From Rhodeus uyekii (taxonomy: Eukaryota; Chordata; Actinopteri; Cypriniformes; Acheilognathidae), in contig JAWRVZ010000025.1 in the NCBI GenBank assembly GCA_037043235.1, positions 2,569,501 through 2,633,500 of the forward strand: a DNA stretch of 64,000 nucleotides. The letters run 5' to 3'. Below, one piece after another: positions 22,531 through 34,302 of this stretch (position 1 is the stretch's first letter; each line of letters starts with the position of its first letter). The position numbers were made by a program, and so were the translations under genes. The notes under the pieces were generated by a model, which saw only the letters and a program-made list of their open reading frames with translations, had not been told where the DNA came from and did not search any database.

Positions 22531-24970
22531 GGGTTTACTACTATGACTTCTTGTTGCACAATATGCCACTACTAGTAATCTTAGTGCTACAGTTTACTCT
22601 AAATAATTATTACTCACATTATTTAAAACTTAAATTTGCTATGCACGTGCGTACACACAGCATACAAACATATAAACATACAAACATTACATGCTCCAAA
22701 AAATATTAGACAAAGTTTCTCTCTTCATGACGCACACAGAGGCAGTCAGATGTTGACTTTTGATTTTCTTCTAACACGAACTTGATACCGGCAGCATAAT
22801 TTTCCACATTCCACCAACACATGTTAAGGAGAGGTGGCCAAACCACACTTAGCAACAGACAAGTCATCTATACTTGAGACAGAAGTTGGTGCCAGAAGCA
22901 GTTTGCACTGCATCCTTATGACCTTGGTGTGATTGCTCTAGAAGCACTTTAATTTAATCGGTTCTTCGCTGCAGGAGCTTCACATTGTGTGAAGACATGG
23001 TTGCACAATCTCCTCTATGCTGAAAGGACAAGGTCATCAATAGTGCTCTGCTCCAGAGAATACATCCATACCTCCACACAAAGGTTCAGAAGACGGTGGA
23101 GTACATTTTAGTGCTCGTTCCTCACTCAAACTGGACTGCTATTCAACTTCCCATCAATCACAATTAAATTGACTTTATATTAATAGATCACAAGACCCTC
23201 AGATTCCTTAGACTTTAATTTAAATACTTTAAATACAATACTTTTGAACATTATTTATCCATCATTTCAATTGACTGATTCCTGCCAGTTGTCCAAGTTT
23301 TTAGTTTTGTAAAATTATTTTTGGTTAATCTGAAGAATGTTTTAAAAAGTATATGCATATATGCAGTCCTAAAAAGTATATGCTTTTATGTTCTTTGATA
23401 AAGACATAGACTGCTTTTGGTAAAAATTATCTGCCGATTAATGAATCATGACTTATTGTTATTATTGAAATTAAATGGAAAGTGAAATGGTATACCTCTA
23501 TACAATTATCAGAGAAACGAAAACAAATATGAAAAAATATTACAGCCTTGTCCATCAAAATAACATAATTATTTGTAGTGTAACCATGGATCAGAGATTT
23601 CATATCTCAGCTATTTTAATAATCTGTTTCATTGATCAGCACTTAATGGGTTTAATTGGTCTCCAAGCTTCCTGAATGCCAATGCAAACACATGCAAACA
23701 TAGGTGCAAACTATTGAACATGCTCGTTCTTTGTGAAAAGAAGCAGAATGAACACAGAGATCTATTTAACATGTAATGACATTAGAGAGGTGTAATTCCT
23801 CCAATGAATTGCATGGTTGATGATGCAATGGTTTACGTATATGTAATGACAAATCCTCCTATTATGTTAAACAATGTTGCATCTCAAGTAAAAAAAGAAA
23901 TGTTACAATTATGTTTAGATATTTTTGAAAATACAAAACTGATTAAAACAAAAGAGAAATGGATTTCACTATTATGAAAATAAAGTAGTACATGTAGTAA
24001 TTTTAAATTTAAAAATTCATTTTGATATTTGCTATATTGTCTTGTCTTACACGCATTTTGCAGTTGAGCATAGAGGAAAATGGGGTTTGCAATCAAATCC
24101 ACATATTTCAATTCTCTGGTGTACTTGGATGACCTGCCAGTGTTCATGAACCATTGTGTTAATCAGCTATTGCACTAAAAATATGTACAAGCTCAAGAAT
24201 GCATTCATTTTCTTGTTTTTTAAAGCCATTCCAATCAACGACATGTGAGCCTCTTTTATGCAGTCTCAGCTGTTCAACTGGAAGGATGACACCAAAATGA
24301 CATTCAAGTTAGAGGAAACAAGAGACAATTCACAGCATGAACATTGCGGTTTATGCATCCAGCGGTCTGAATATAAAGACTCCCTTGAGGCTGAGTGAAG
24401 AAAAAACTGTGCGAATCACATTTGTCTTGCATGACATTGTTTCAGTGTCTAAATGGCATGATTGAAGGCTAAGTAGAGCAATGTAGATGCACATTTTATG
24501 TCTCTAATGGTTCTATATTGTGTGCTTTTGTATAGGGCTGCACAACTAATTGAAACAAAACCAAAAAGGCTGCTATTTTATTAAATAAGTAGAGCATATG
24601 TGCTGCATGCTTCATTGTTTTAAATGACTTGGAGTAACTTGATTTGCAGTAAATGATGCTACACAAATTAATCTCTGTAAGTGCTTTGAATTATTATTAT
24701 TGCTTTTAAAGGCAATTTTGGCTTAATAATTTCTTAATTTTACAAAATATTACAATCTCATTAGCAATAGTAAATACAATTGTTTAAAGTCAAAACGAAA
24801 CATCAAAATTGGCCATTTTTGTTTTCCAGGGAATATGGCAGTATTTATAATTATTGGTTTATTTATGCAAGTCATTAATAAATTACACATAAATCAATAA
24901 GTCATTCAACTTCTGTTTTATGCAGACTTTAATATTGTTAGTAACAGTTTTTAATAAGTAACAATGGTAG

Positions 24971-24973
<3 letters not shown>
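22531..24973. other. Intergenic sequence
   Basis: No gene recognised. 24190-24480 is unique, of balanced composition and enhancer-like in texture (for example GACATGTGAGCCTCTTTTATG, AACATTGCGGTTTATGC). An 87-codon minus frame at 23884-24147 has no domain. Confidence 0.4.
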
Positions 24974-25007
<34 letters not shown>

Positions 25008-25020
25008 CATCATTATTATA
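24974..25020. repeat. (ATT)n microsatellite
   Basis: ATT trinucleotide run with two ATC interruptions near its right end. Confidence 0.85.
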
Positions 25021-25140
25021 GTCATGTTAATATAAAATCAAAACAAAATTTTGGGCCAAATTGGAATTGGGCCAAGCAAGAATAGCAAAACTGGTGTGCT
25101 TTTTCCAAAAGAAACAGTTATATGCTTTCACAAATAGTAA

Positions 25141-25242
<102 letters not shown>

Positions 25243-25429
25243 ATGTGTGTATTTTTATATATATATATATATGGATGGATGGATGGATTTTCCCAAATTA
25301 GAAATGGAAGAAGCTAGCAAACATTAACGTTTCTCACAATGACGCCTATCGTGATCCGGCAGTTCTTCTCCTCCACTCATTCGTTTTTCATCAAAACATT
25401 CAGTCTGTTTCTGGCCCGGTGAGTCTTTT

Positions 25430-25900
25430 CAGAACATGCTCAAACTAAATCTGGACAATGCATTTGTTCCTGAACTACATGCCTTGACCTCATTTAGGGT
25501 CAGGCACGAGAGCATTCCGCATTCTCAACCTCCTGTCGGCGCCAAGTGCAGAGAAGATTTAAAAAGGAGCTGTCGATATCTGAACTTCGGCTTAGCTGCT
25601 GAATTTCCTCCACAAAAGTTGTGATTTATTTGAATGGCTCATATTGATTTGAACCGTGGACACTCGGAGCAGCACAGCAGGGAGTGGCAGAGAGAGAGAA
25701 AAGAACTCCGACGAGGACGCCTGTCGAGGGGCTAATGACAACTGATTAGATGTCTGGAGGGAGGGGTCTGAATTGTGGCAGAGATCGTAAATGCCCTCTA
25801 AAAAGACCTGACATTTTCTAGGTCCTGCTGCGAATGTAATCCGTAGGTTGACAGAACTGTGCTTGCTTTTAGGGGGAGATATGTCACATCCACATTGATG
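25430..25900. other. Candidate conserved non-coding element
   Basis: Unusually GC-balanced, repeat-free sequence in an AT-rich desert, with ATTTAGGGTCAGGCACGAG, CTGTCGATATCTGAAC, GGGGCTAATGACAACTGATT and CGTAAATGCCCTCTAAAA. No coding frame longer than about 60 codons. Proposed as a regulatory candidate on texture alone. Confidence 0.3.
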
Positions 25901-27094
25901 GCAGTTGGAATGAGGCCCATTTCCTTTGGTTTGTAGATTTCTGTCCCACTGTTAAATAGTTCTATTGAGCTGAGGTTGCCCTAGGTTCCTTTATATGTCA
26001 TGTTAAGTCCATCAGCTGAGGTAACAGCTGAAGAAAATGGTTTATTCAAAGGGCAGGAGACTTTTAGACTCAAATTAACATTTTTATTGAGAACTTCAGT
26101 ACAGAGATGTTCTCATATTTCAATGCAGTGAAAGTAAGGACTAGTACGACTAGTCTTAATCAATATATTGACATTAATATGCTATTAAGCAATTAAATTA
26201 ATACATTTTAGACCACTACATCACCCCCACCATCACCACTTACATAAAAATTAAATAATTAAATCGTGCATTAATGATCAACCGATTGTGATAATTTTAT
26301 ATGTAATTGTTTTTTTTACTAACAAAATACAGAACAAAAAAATGTTTTCTATTTTTATATAATTCCAAATTGAATTTATTCCTGTGGCAAAGCTGAATGT
26401 TCAGCATCATTACTCCAGTCTTTAGTCACATCTTTCACATTAACTAGAATTATCTCTTTATGGTTAAATCTTATGGTGATCTATTCTTCAACATTTAGTG
26501 TGCAACCTTGCTTCATGAACTAAATATACATCTAAAAATGCAATTACTCTGTGATATAGTCTGAAATGCATGTCATTCACAGTTAAAGATCTCCATCCAT
26601 TGCATGTGTTGTAAATTAAAAAAGAGCCAGAATGCAAAAATAACAATTGCAAAATATTAACATTAATTCCACAAACTCACATCATTGAGCTGTGAACAAT
26701 GCACTCTGATTAAAAAGACCTTGTGTTTGTGTGAAAGGCAGATAGGAGCTTCTGAATTATTAACGAGCAGCATAATTGCACCCACACTTAAAAAGTACTG
26801 AAAAGTATGACTTGTTCTAAAATACTGGGTATGAGTGTTTCGTAAAGTTTTACTATAGTAATCAGTGCTTCTACACAGTTTTGACTGGCCATTGTGGTAT
26901 AATTAAAAACCTTAAAATTATATATTTTACATATTCAATGCATGCACTCTATTTGATTAAAACAAAAGACAGGTCTTAAATTGATATTTTTTGAACATGC
27001 ACATGAACGGGCAAACTCTTAAATTATGGATATGGAGAACATTAGAATTAGAAATTTTAATCCCTTTGCAAAAATGTGCTTTTATAATCATAGT
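25901..27094. other. Intergenic sequence
   Basis: Contains the MITE fragment at 26330-26440; otherwise nothing recognised. Confidence 0.4.
26330..26440. repeat. Fragment of a common fish MITE
   Basis: Carries TTTATTCCTGTGGCAAAGC, TGAATGTTCAGCATCATTAC and CTCCAGTCTTTAGTCACAT, the middle block of the same family seen at 14870 and 16110. Confidence 0.6.
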
Positions 27095-27665
27095 TACCTT
27101 TCAAGAGAACTCGAGCTGCGTCAAAAGCGCTAGAGGAACACCTTGACAATAGTCTCATGAAGCACTATGTGAATGATTGATCGACCTAGTGTGAGTGACA
27201 CTCTTACCACGTACCTCTGGGTGGCATTTCTATTGGCAGGGACCCCCCTAGTCGCACGCTTTCGCCGTGGTATCATCAGGCTGAGGCCTGCAGTACAGAC
27301 CAAGGTTCCTACTTGGGACTTGTACCAGGCACCCTTTGAACCTCTTGAAGAGGTTTCTCTCAAGTTTATTTCTTTAAAGACTCTTTTCCTTTTAGCTATC
27401 ACATCTCTAAAAAGAAATGGGGACCTACAGGCACTTTTTGTAGCTCCTGCTTTGAGTTTGCATCTGGGATGGCTAAGGCTTTGCTCTATCCCAGGCCAGT
27501 CTATGTACCTAAGTTACCCACTAACGTTGCTTAGTCCATTGTTCTGCAGGCCTTCTGCCCTCCATTCGCTGCATCTTTAGCTTCAGCTCCTTGTGCCTTC
27601 AGGGCTTGCTTCAGACACTCCTCTAAACTGCCGTCACTGGTTTCCGGCGCATATTTATCGCCCAA
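27095..27665 (+). mobile_element. DIRS-like retrotransposon relic, copy 2 (terminus plus recombinase)
   Basis: Begins TACCTTTCAAGAGAACTCGA, then CAAAAGCGCTAGAGGAACACC and ATGAAGCACTATGTG, the shared terminal sequence of this family. At about 27215 it jumps directly into a tyrosine-recombinase fragment. ORF1, reverse transcriptase and RNase H are missing, so this is a large internal deletion. The element ends loosely near 27665. Confidence 0.75.
27230..27610 (+). pseudogene. DIRS tyrosine recombinase fragment
   Basis: In the plus frame that covers 27173-27580, LRPAVQTKVPTWDLYQAPFE is followed by PLEEVSLKFISLKTLFLLAI and TSLKRNGDLQAL. This is the typical start of the catalytic domain of the DIRS tyrosine recombinase (YR), the enzyme that replaces a DDE integrase in these retrotransposons. 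The Arg in SLKR is probably the first catalytic Arg of the R-H-R-Y set. Near 27455 the frame shifts: the next frame carries MAKALLYPRPVYVPKLP, also of the family. The later His-x-x-Arg and Tyr boxes are lost. It is a pseudogene. Confidence 0.75.
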
Positions 27666-28021
27666 TAAAGAAATATTCGGTATTACTTTGCTATAAATGT
27701 TTGTTCAATACCACAACTGATGTGTGAGTTGAATGTTTATATGTGAATAAAAGCCTAAATTAATTATGTTTATCATATAAAGTGAACAACTTCAGCAAAT
27801 TTAGATTAGACCACTTAATTGCTTTTTGAAGTGTCAGGTAGCTGTCAATGGTGGGACATAAAGCTCTCGGATTTCACCAAAAAGATCTCCATTTGTATTC
27901 TGAGGATGAAGACAAATTTTAAGGGTGACTCATAAGAAATCACTATTTAATAAGTTATATACGTAAAAAGTAATATTTCATAACATTGTTATAGTGGCAC
28001 ACCTTCACACTACTAGGACTC
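27666..28021. other. Intergenic sequence
   Basis: No gene or known repeat recognised. Confidence 0.4.
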
Positions 28022-28275
28022 TTATTTTGTCTTCATTCAGTCACGTGTTCCTTTGTTTCAGTTTCTCCTGCCGCTCATTCTATGGACACTAATTCTCACA
28101 TCTGTTTGTCATTTGTTCATCACCGCATGTGTATTTAGTTCTGCCCGTTCACTCATCAGTTTGTCAGCTGTTGTTTGCTACACTGCTGTTTCTACTTCCC
28201 TCAGCTTTGTGGAGTACCTTTTTTTTCTCATTAAAATATTTTGGATCTCTTCATCATCTGGTTTTGCGACATCAT
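28022..28275 (+). repeat. Interspersed LTR-like repeat, copy A
   Basis: Shares with 51640-51848 an ordered series: TTTGTCTTCATTCAGTCACG / TTTGCCTTTATTCAGTTACA, GTTCCTTTGTTTCAG, ATGGACACTAATTCTCACA, and an end in TTGCGACATCA / TTCGCGACATAC. Near the right end there is an ATTAAA-type signal (CTCATTAAAATATTT), as in LTR R regions. No internal genes lie beside either copy. Confidence 0.55.
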
Positions 28276-28879
28276 ATAGGGTCTGATTATTCTTTTTTTC
28301 TGTTTTGGACTGCCCTAAAAAATGTCAAATTGACATTGGTGATGCTAACTCTCTAGGTTGGGCTTCAGGCATTATTGATCTCCTTTGTCAAGACCTGTAC
28401 TTTGAGAAATACTGCTAAAACTCAAACACCGCCGAGAGCTGAAAGTTAATCCAACACACTGCCAACAATCATGACAGAGGAAGCCTCTTCCCTGCTTCCC
28501 CTTCACCTTGATATCTTGCAACAAAGAAAAAATACTTCAGCGAACCATTACTTCAAAAACCTACTGAAGTCCAGTATGAGCCAGAAACAGTGTTGAAGTG
28601 CTAGGCATAAAAAGTCATGAATCTGAAAATAGAGTCCCTAAGAGTTTACTACTATATATATGATAGAGAGAGAGGGAGAGAGACAGATACATATACACAC
28701 ACATATATGTTTACATGTTTGATCCTTGTTCAAGTCGTTACAGAAAGCATCCTGTGTTCTTGGCTTTCCATCTTCAATAGATAACCCCTGTGTTGGCCCT
28801 GAATGTGGTTTCATTTGTTTTGAGGGCAACCGTGGGTTATTTCCTGCTGGGCATCTAAGAGAATCATGCCCTTGACATT
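28276..28879. other. Intergenic sequence with a short GA/TA tract
   Basis: Nothing coding recognised. A mixed TATA and GAGAGAGGGAGAG simple repeat lies at about 28650-28690. Confidence 0.4.
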
Positions 28880-29300
28880 TGGTGAGGCTCAAATAATCTT
28901 AGTGTGCGGCTGGAAGAAGGAGAAATTGGGCTGCAAGGCGAGATCGACATGGCTCCTTATTGCGGGCATGTCATTTTACCTGCTGTAATCGGGATTGCTG
29001 TTTGCCTTTCAAAGTCCCCAAATATCATCTCCGTATCGTCGTGCATCCTCACATCCCTGGCAAACTGGCAACAAAACATGTTGCAAAGGTGACCTTTCTT
29101 TTAGCTCTTCTGTTCCTCAGAGGTATTGTCAGTTTGTTGAAAACAAAAATATATCAAAGGAGTTTGCTGTTTGCATACCTTCTGACAAGCCCTCTGGTGT
29201 CTTGACAACAAAGAGACAGATAAAAATATGTTGGTGTAATCTATCCAATCAGATTAGGTCCGGCCTTCCTGTGGCTGTATAATAGTGACAGCGGAGAGGT
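28880..29300. other. Candidate conserved non-coding element
   Basis: Repeat-free block with balanced composition: GGGCTGCAAGGCGAGATCGA, CTGCTGTAATCGGGATTGC, CATGTTGCAAAGGTGACC, ATCCAATCAGATTAGG. Three overlapping plus frames of 62-95 codons are present but none has a domain or a consistent coding look. Enhancer-like by texture only. Confidence 0.25.
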
Positions 29301-30059
29301 TTTTCTCTTATACAGCTGAAGTGTTCTGTAATGAATATGCCACCAACTCTCTGATAAAATACGTCCTCTATCTCACTTTGAATTTTTCTACCAGCGACAT
29401 GTAATCCTACCATGTCAATTTTATTAAATGTTTGATGTATTCTATCTTGATGTACTAATTTATATCAAATATCAGTCAAAACAGCAAGCAGATTTTTAGC
29501 TGGAGCATATGAAGGAAAATAAAAAGCTGGAACTGGTAAGAAAAAAGACTTCCGGTTTTCTTGTTTTGGTTTTAAATTCACAGGAAATAAGAATTCTGGG
29601 ACATTTAAACTGCATTAAAATAACTTACATTAAATAATATTGAATAATATTAATTAAATAACTTGCATTAAAATAACTAAAAACTAAAGTTTTAGAAATG
29701 TTTGCTTTTAAAATAAGTTTTAACAATTGTAGTGGATGAAGGGAAAAATATGTCAGTATATTCTAGATGCCCCAGTAAGTGGTTGTATGCGAGTCGACGA
29801 CAAAGGAGTAAACTGAAATAGCATTTTAAGTCAAACTTCAAACGCAATAAACAGGAGACAAACCAGAATATAACATTACCACATCGATATCAACATAAAT
29901 CAATAGAAAACTGAATAAATTCTAGACTGAAACGGATATATATTATATATATATATATAATAAATAAATAATGGTAAACAATGAGACTGAGACACAAATG
30001 GGAAAATTAGCTAATTTCATTATACACTGTACATAACTTAACATCTCAGGTTACTATTG
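29301..30059. other. Intergenic AT-rich sequence
   Basis: Contains an interrupted (TA)n tract at about 29936-29962. Otherwise nothing recognised. Confidence 0.4.
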
Positions 30060-30400
30060 TAATAATAGTTCTCAGGGAAAGAGACACTGCATCCCCTAGG
30101 GGTTACTTCAGGGAATACCTCCAGTATGACAGGTGTCTGAAGCAATAATCTAATCATGCCAATGAACTTGACGTTGGCCGGCAGCCACCTATGACCTCAC
30201 CACAGGTGTGACTGCAGGTATAAAAGAGGTACTTAAACATTGTCATTCACTTCTTATCTGAAGGAGACAACTGCAACTGCAATGCCTGAAGCATGGTGAT
30301 GGGACGCATTATCTCCATTCCTGTTCTCAAACCTGAGACATTCCCTTCCGAAAGGGAACTCTATGCTGCATCCTCTAATACCAACGCCACCATGCTGAAG
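30060..30400 (+). mobile_element. Second DIRS/LTR-like terminal segment
   Basis: The block contains CTCAGGGAAAGAGACACTGC, TGACAGGTGTCTGAAGCAAT, TTGACGTTGGCCGGCAG, ACCACAGGTGTGACTGCAGG followed by a TATAAAAGAG box, and then TGAGACATTCCCTTCCGAAA with GGGAACTCTATGCTGCATCC. The last motif is like the 'GGGAACTC...CTGCGTC' start of the other DIRS copies, and the 'CAGGGAAAGAGACACTGCATCC' end is roughly its inverse. I read it as the terminal region of a different DIRS-like family with its own TATA-box promoter. An LTR element is an alternative. Confidence 0.5.
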
Positions 30401-31365
30401 GGCGAGACTGCCTCATAGGCTAAAGCTAGCAGTCAATGACCCCCAGGGGAACCTGCAGTGAAATGCAGTGATCTGGGTTGGGGCTAATAGAGAATGGAGG
30501 CCTCAAGGTACTAGGGTTGATGCCTAACCATGCTCGATCAAGAGTCTGAGGGAGTACAAGAGATGCTACACTCAGGACTGAGCCTGTGAAGCAGAGACCT
30601 AGAGCCGCAACTACAAGGCAAACCTTAGGCTGCAATGCTAAGGCACTACTGAGCTCTAAGAGTGGCTGGGCTAGCAGCCAGCACTTTGCAGCTCTCCCTC
30701 TAGACCATAGGGAACAGCACTCAATGCTTGTAGTGCAGCAAGGGGTTTGGGAGAACCACTTTTCTAACAAGCGGAGCTCACCAGAGCTTGTGCCGGCCCA
30801 AGTCACTTGGGTTCAAGCAAAAACTGAGGAGCAGAGCCACTTCGCTCACAGTGGGGCCTAACCTCCAGAAGGGTACTCTATCGAAATGAGAGGGCTGTAA
30901 CTCCTGCACTTCAGAGCGCAGCAGGGGCTCTCAGGGCAGAGGCCTGATTTTCATGGAGAGGCCTGATGGAGAGGCCCTTTTTACCTCACTTTCGGTGAAG
31001 AGGAGGCCTCGGTAATGAAGACTCATATTGAGAGGAAGCCTACAACGCCATGATGAGGATATTCGAAGAAAGTGATTAGTATGAAAAAGCCCTTTCAGAC
31101 CTCAGGCAGCTGTGAGGAGGCTAAGAGAAGCCAACGACCCACAAGAAAATGTGTCTGGGGGAACATAGGTGAGCGGGAGCTCACCTGCTAGCTATCTCTC
31201 TCTCGAAAAGAGCTAGGGGCTCTACTCATACTCCTTTTTATACAACTAGGCTTCTCAGGAGCTCAGGAGTCTACCACTCCTTAACTGACCGAGTGGAGCT
31301 CAGGGGAGCAGGGAGGGCCCACCGTTAGGGTTTTCAGGGCTCTTACACACTGCCCGCCCACCTAG
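30401..31365. other. Unassigned GC-richer block between two DIRS-like pieces
   Basis: The block is rich in G+C, CTC and GAG triplets and 'gaggcc' words, unlike flanking desert. It is bounded by DIRS-like termini on both sides, so it is probably interior sequence of the left element or an insertion. No frame shows a recognisable domain; the 126-codon minus frame at 30426-30806 and the 91-codon plus frame at 30586 overlap and look like chance. Its nature is unresolved. Confidence 0.35.
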
Positions 31366-31960
31366 TACCTGCGTAGAAATGCTAGTGGAATGCTTTGCAT
31401 ATCATTCCGTGAAGCACTTTTGAATCCGACCAGGCAGAGGCACTCTCCAGTTCTCAGGAGCATATTGTCAGCATTAGGGCTGGAGAAGAAGTCACATTCC
31501 TCCACATCCTATGAGGAGCTCACTCTTGCAGTCTCACATCTAAATATTGACTGGCCAGCTGAGAATAAGTCCAAGAAAAAGCAAGCTGGACGAACGTTAC
31601 CTCCTTGTGCGGGTGGCAATCTCTGCGTCGGGGATTAACATTCTTTCCAGACTGGGGTGTATACACCGCAATCAAATATATATCCATCCCTTTTGGGGGG
31701 GCCCATGAACACGGTTACGGGGTTGATGCCGATAGTGGAAGAGGCTCTCTCGGGCCACCTTGCTCCAAACCAGTCGGTATCATCCCTGAAAGCCACGACA
31801 CTCAATTACATCGGCGACTGAACACAAAGAAGAGTGTGCTCTATCCCCTCCTGATAACCACCTTCTCAGGCGACGTCTGGGATTACTTGTTGACATCAGC
31901 ATGACTGTCCTCAGTGCGCATCCTCTCAGCTATCAAGAGCATCAAACTATGCTACGTTCT
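31366..31960 (+). pseudogene. DIRS-like relic, copy 3 (terminus joined to ORF1)
   Basis: Starts with a degraded terminus (GCGTAGAAATGCTAGTGGAA, CCGTGAAGCACTTTT) matching the other copies. From about 31420 it carries ORF1 (gag-like) sequence in shifting frames: YEELTLAVSHLNIDWPAE at about 31507-31560, a SKLDERYL-like stretch near 31580, and NTVTGLMPIVEEALSGHLAP at about 31710-31770. These are hallmarks of the DIRS ORF1 protein of fish, which is thought to act as the structural nucleic-acid binding protein. The 31500-31590 segment also matches 38780-38865 in copy 4. Several frameshifts and stops make it non-functional. The right boundary is approximate. Confidence 0.65.
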
Positions 31961-32591
31961 TTCAGGGTTATCAACAATCCTGAATTCTATTGCTTCAGAA
32001 TAAATATGTACAAAACATGACTGTGTAGATGGATAGATGTTGAAAGAGTTTCTGTGGAAAATGCATTTTGCCATATCTAATTAATAGCCTATCTAATAGT
32101 GTCTAATATCTAAAAAAATATTTGCTGAAGGTTATTGGGAAAGGTTGGGAAGGTTTTACTGGGAAAATGTATTAATCCAAGGAATTAATCTTCAGATAAA
32201 TGTTTCATATCTGCACCCTTGATCACACACAGGAAGTATCTTAATGCGGCTATCAGACATTCTGAATTGTATGGAAAGGAACAGGAGAATTAGTGGTAAC
32301 ACAGCTGATGCTTGTAGGAGTATTAAAGGATTTGTATCCTCCTACATGACCAGACTTCCATTGTAGACGAAATTACAGCAGCCATTGAAAGAAACAGCTA
32401 AACAAACGGTCCAGTCCTTAGTTTCATATTTCACGGTCATACTACCGTAAATCCAACAAGTATTTCACAACCCCTTTAAGGGTATCCAAGGTGGCGGTGT
32501 TTTTATTTCATCTTACTGAGAACGCTTTACTGCCTGCCAGTATCTTAAAGAGGTTCAATGAAAAATAGAAGCCCCACCACATGTGCTTAGG

Positions 32592-32670
32592 CAAGGCAAG
32601 GCAAGTTTATTTGTATAGCACATTTCATACACAATGGTAATTCAAAGTGCTTTACATAAAGAAAACATTA
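32592..32670 (+). repeat. Common teleost interspersed repeat tail
   Basis: GGCAAGGCAAGGCAAGTTTA, TTTGTATAGCACATTTCA and CAAAGTGCTTTACATAAAG form a motif repeated very widely in teleost genomes. It probably represents a LINE or SINE 3' segment. It is isolated here. Confidence 0.65.
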
Positions 32671-34206
32671 TAACATATAACACATACTTATAACATTGCC
32701 TTGTTATAAAAAGGTCAAATTATCTATTGTCTTTTATTATTAAGATTGTATTTTAAGAGACTTACTGAACTTAACAAATAATCATGCTGGTTTTCAAATG
32801 TTCACTAAATTATTTTTCCTGTGTACCTTTTGCATGTATGTTTTTTTCTAAATCTAATTTTTTTAATTCTAATTTTTTTTCAATCTAATTTTGACATACA
32901 TTAGTTTTTTTTGAAAATTATTACATAACTCCCAAATGTTATGTAATTCGTGATTATGATGTATTTAGCTTTTGCCAATGGCCTTCACTATGTTGGCATT
33001 CATATTCTATTCTTATGATTGAAAATTATCAGTTTGTTTGGTTAAAGCAACACTTACTGATGTTCAAAGTAACATCACACAGATTAGTTAATCACACAGA
33101 GTAGAATGAAATTATTCTAAAAGTCAAAATTAATCAAATGTGATAATGCCATTATTAAAATAACAGGCATTCAATTCATTTTACTGCCAGAGTTTTGACA
33201 ACCCTTAAATTCAATGACTGAACCTAGACCAACATTACACAAACCTAGTATAAGATAACCACTGTTTTCGTACTACAGTGTTACAGCAGTATTCAGACCA
33301 GTATACAATAATCAAAGCACTCACCCACAACACTAGAGCCAAGATCTGAAAAATAACTAAATTAATGAGGTATGAAACTAGTTGACAAGACAAACAAAAA
33401 CAACGATGAATATGGAAAATAAAATCAAACACACAAGCATTTCCACAGGTGTGGCTTTTCTGACATGGTACAGCACTGCACTTGCAATGTGCAGTGCTAG
33501 GCTTCGAGTCCTGAAACACAAATTATGATAAAAGAGCTTAAGAGACAAAGACTCAAAGCAGCTACAATGCTATGTTGATACTATTGGGTATATTTAAGGG
33601 TTAGTGTACACTGTAAAAATTGAGCATGTGCAGTGTTGCTTTAAGAACTTACATGTACATTTATGCATTAGCAACTTACATTGCATTCAAAGAATACATT
33701 GAATCAGTTCTTACTTTCCTTGGGATCCCATGACCTTGGCGTTGTAAACACCAATGCTCTACTTAGATAGCTCTACAATGATCTACTTAGCTACAGGAAA
33801 ACTTAATTATGCCTATAAATTATAATTCTGTAAAAAAAAAAAAAGTAAAGCCGTTTTAACTTAACCCAATATACAATTTCAAATAAAACATTTGATATAT
33901 ACATCAATATACACTACGAATATAACTATGAGATTGTTGCATCAGAGTGAAAATGCACATAAAATAAATACACTGAAAAGAGACTATTTTTTTCTTGTTC
34001 AAAGGTAATCAAATTAAAATTACTTTTTAAATTAAATTGAAATATTATTAATAAATATAATTAAATATATTTAATTAGATAAAGTGACACAATTTAACAT
34101 TTTATCACAACTTAAATTGTGTTCAATCAGCCTAATGTCTTTTACTTCATTTGTGTTAATTGCAAGATTTCTTTTTTTTTTTTTTTATGGCATAACTAAC
34201 TAGGCT

Positions 34207-34302
34207 GTGTTTCCCAAAAGCATTGTAAGTCTAAGTAGATTATAGAGCCATTACCATTAATGGTCTCTACGATCAACTGAGGTCACACTTTTGAGAAGTC
34301 CA
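34207..34302. repeat. Palindromic MITE-like inverted repeat
   Basis: The left arm (GTTTCCCAAAAGCATTGTAA then AGATTATAGAGCCA) and the right arm (TGGTCTCTACGATCAACTGA then CACACTTTTGAGAAG) are inverted copies of about 40 bases with several mismatches and almost no spacer. This 'fold-back' form with a TTTCCCAAAAGCAT end is common in fish genomes. No coding potential. Confidence 0.6.

Noticed and set aside
30426..30861. Frames of 91 and 126 codons on opposite strands
   Set aside because: Overlap each other in a GC-richer transposon-associated block and carry no motif.
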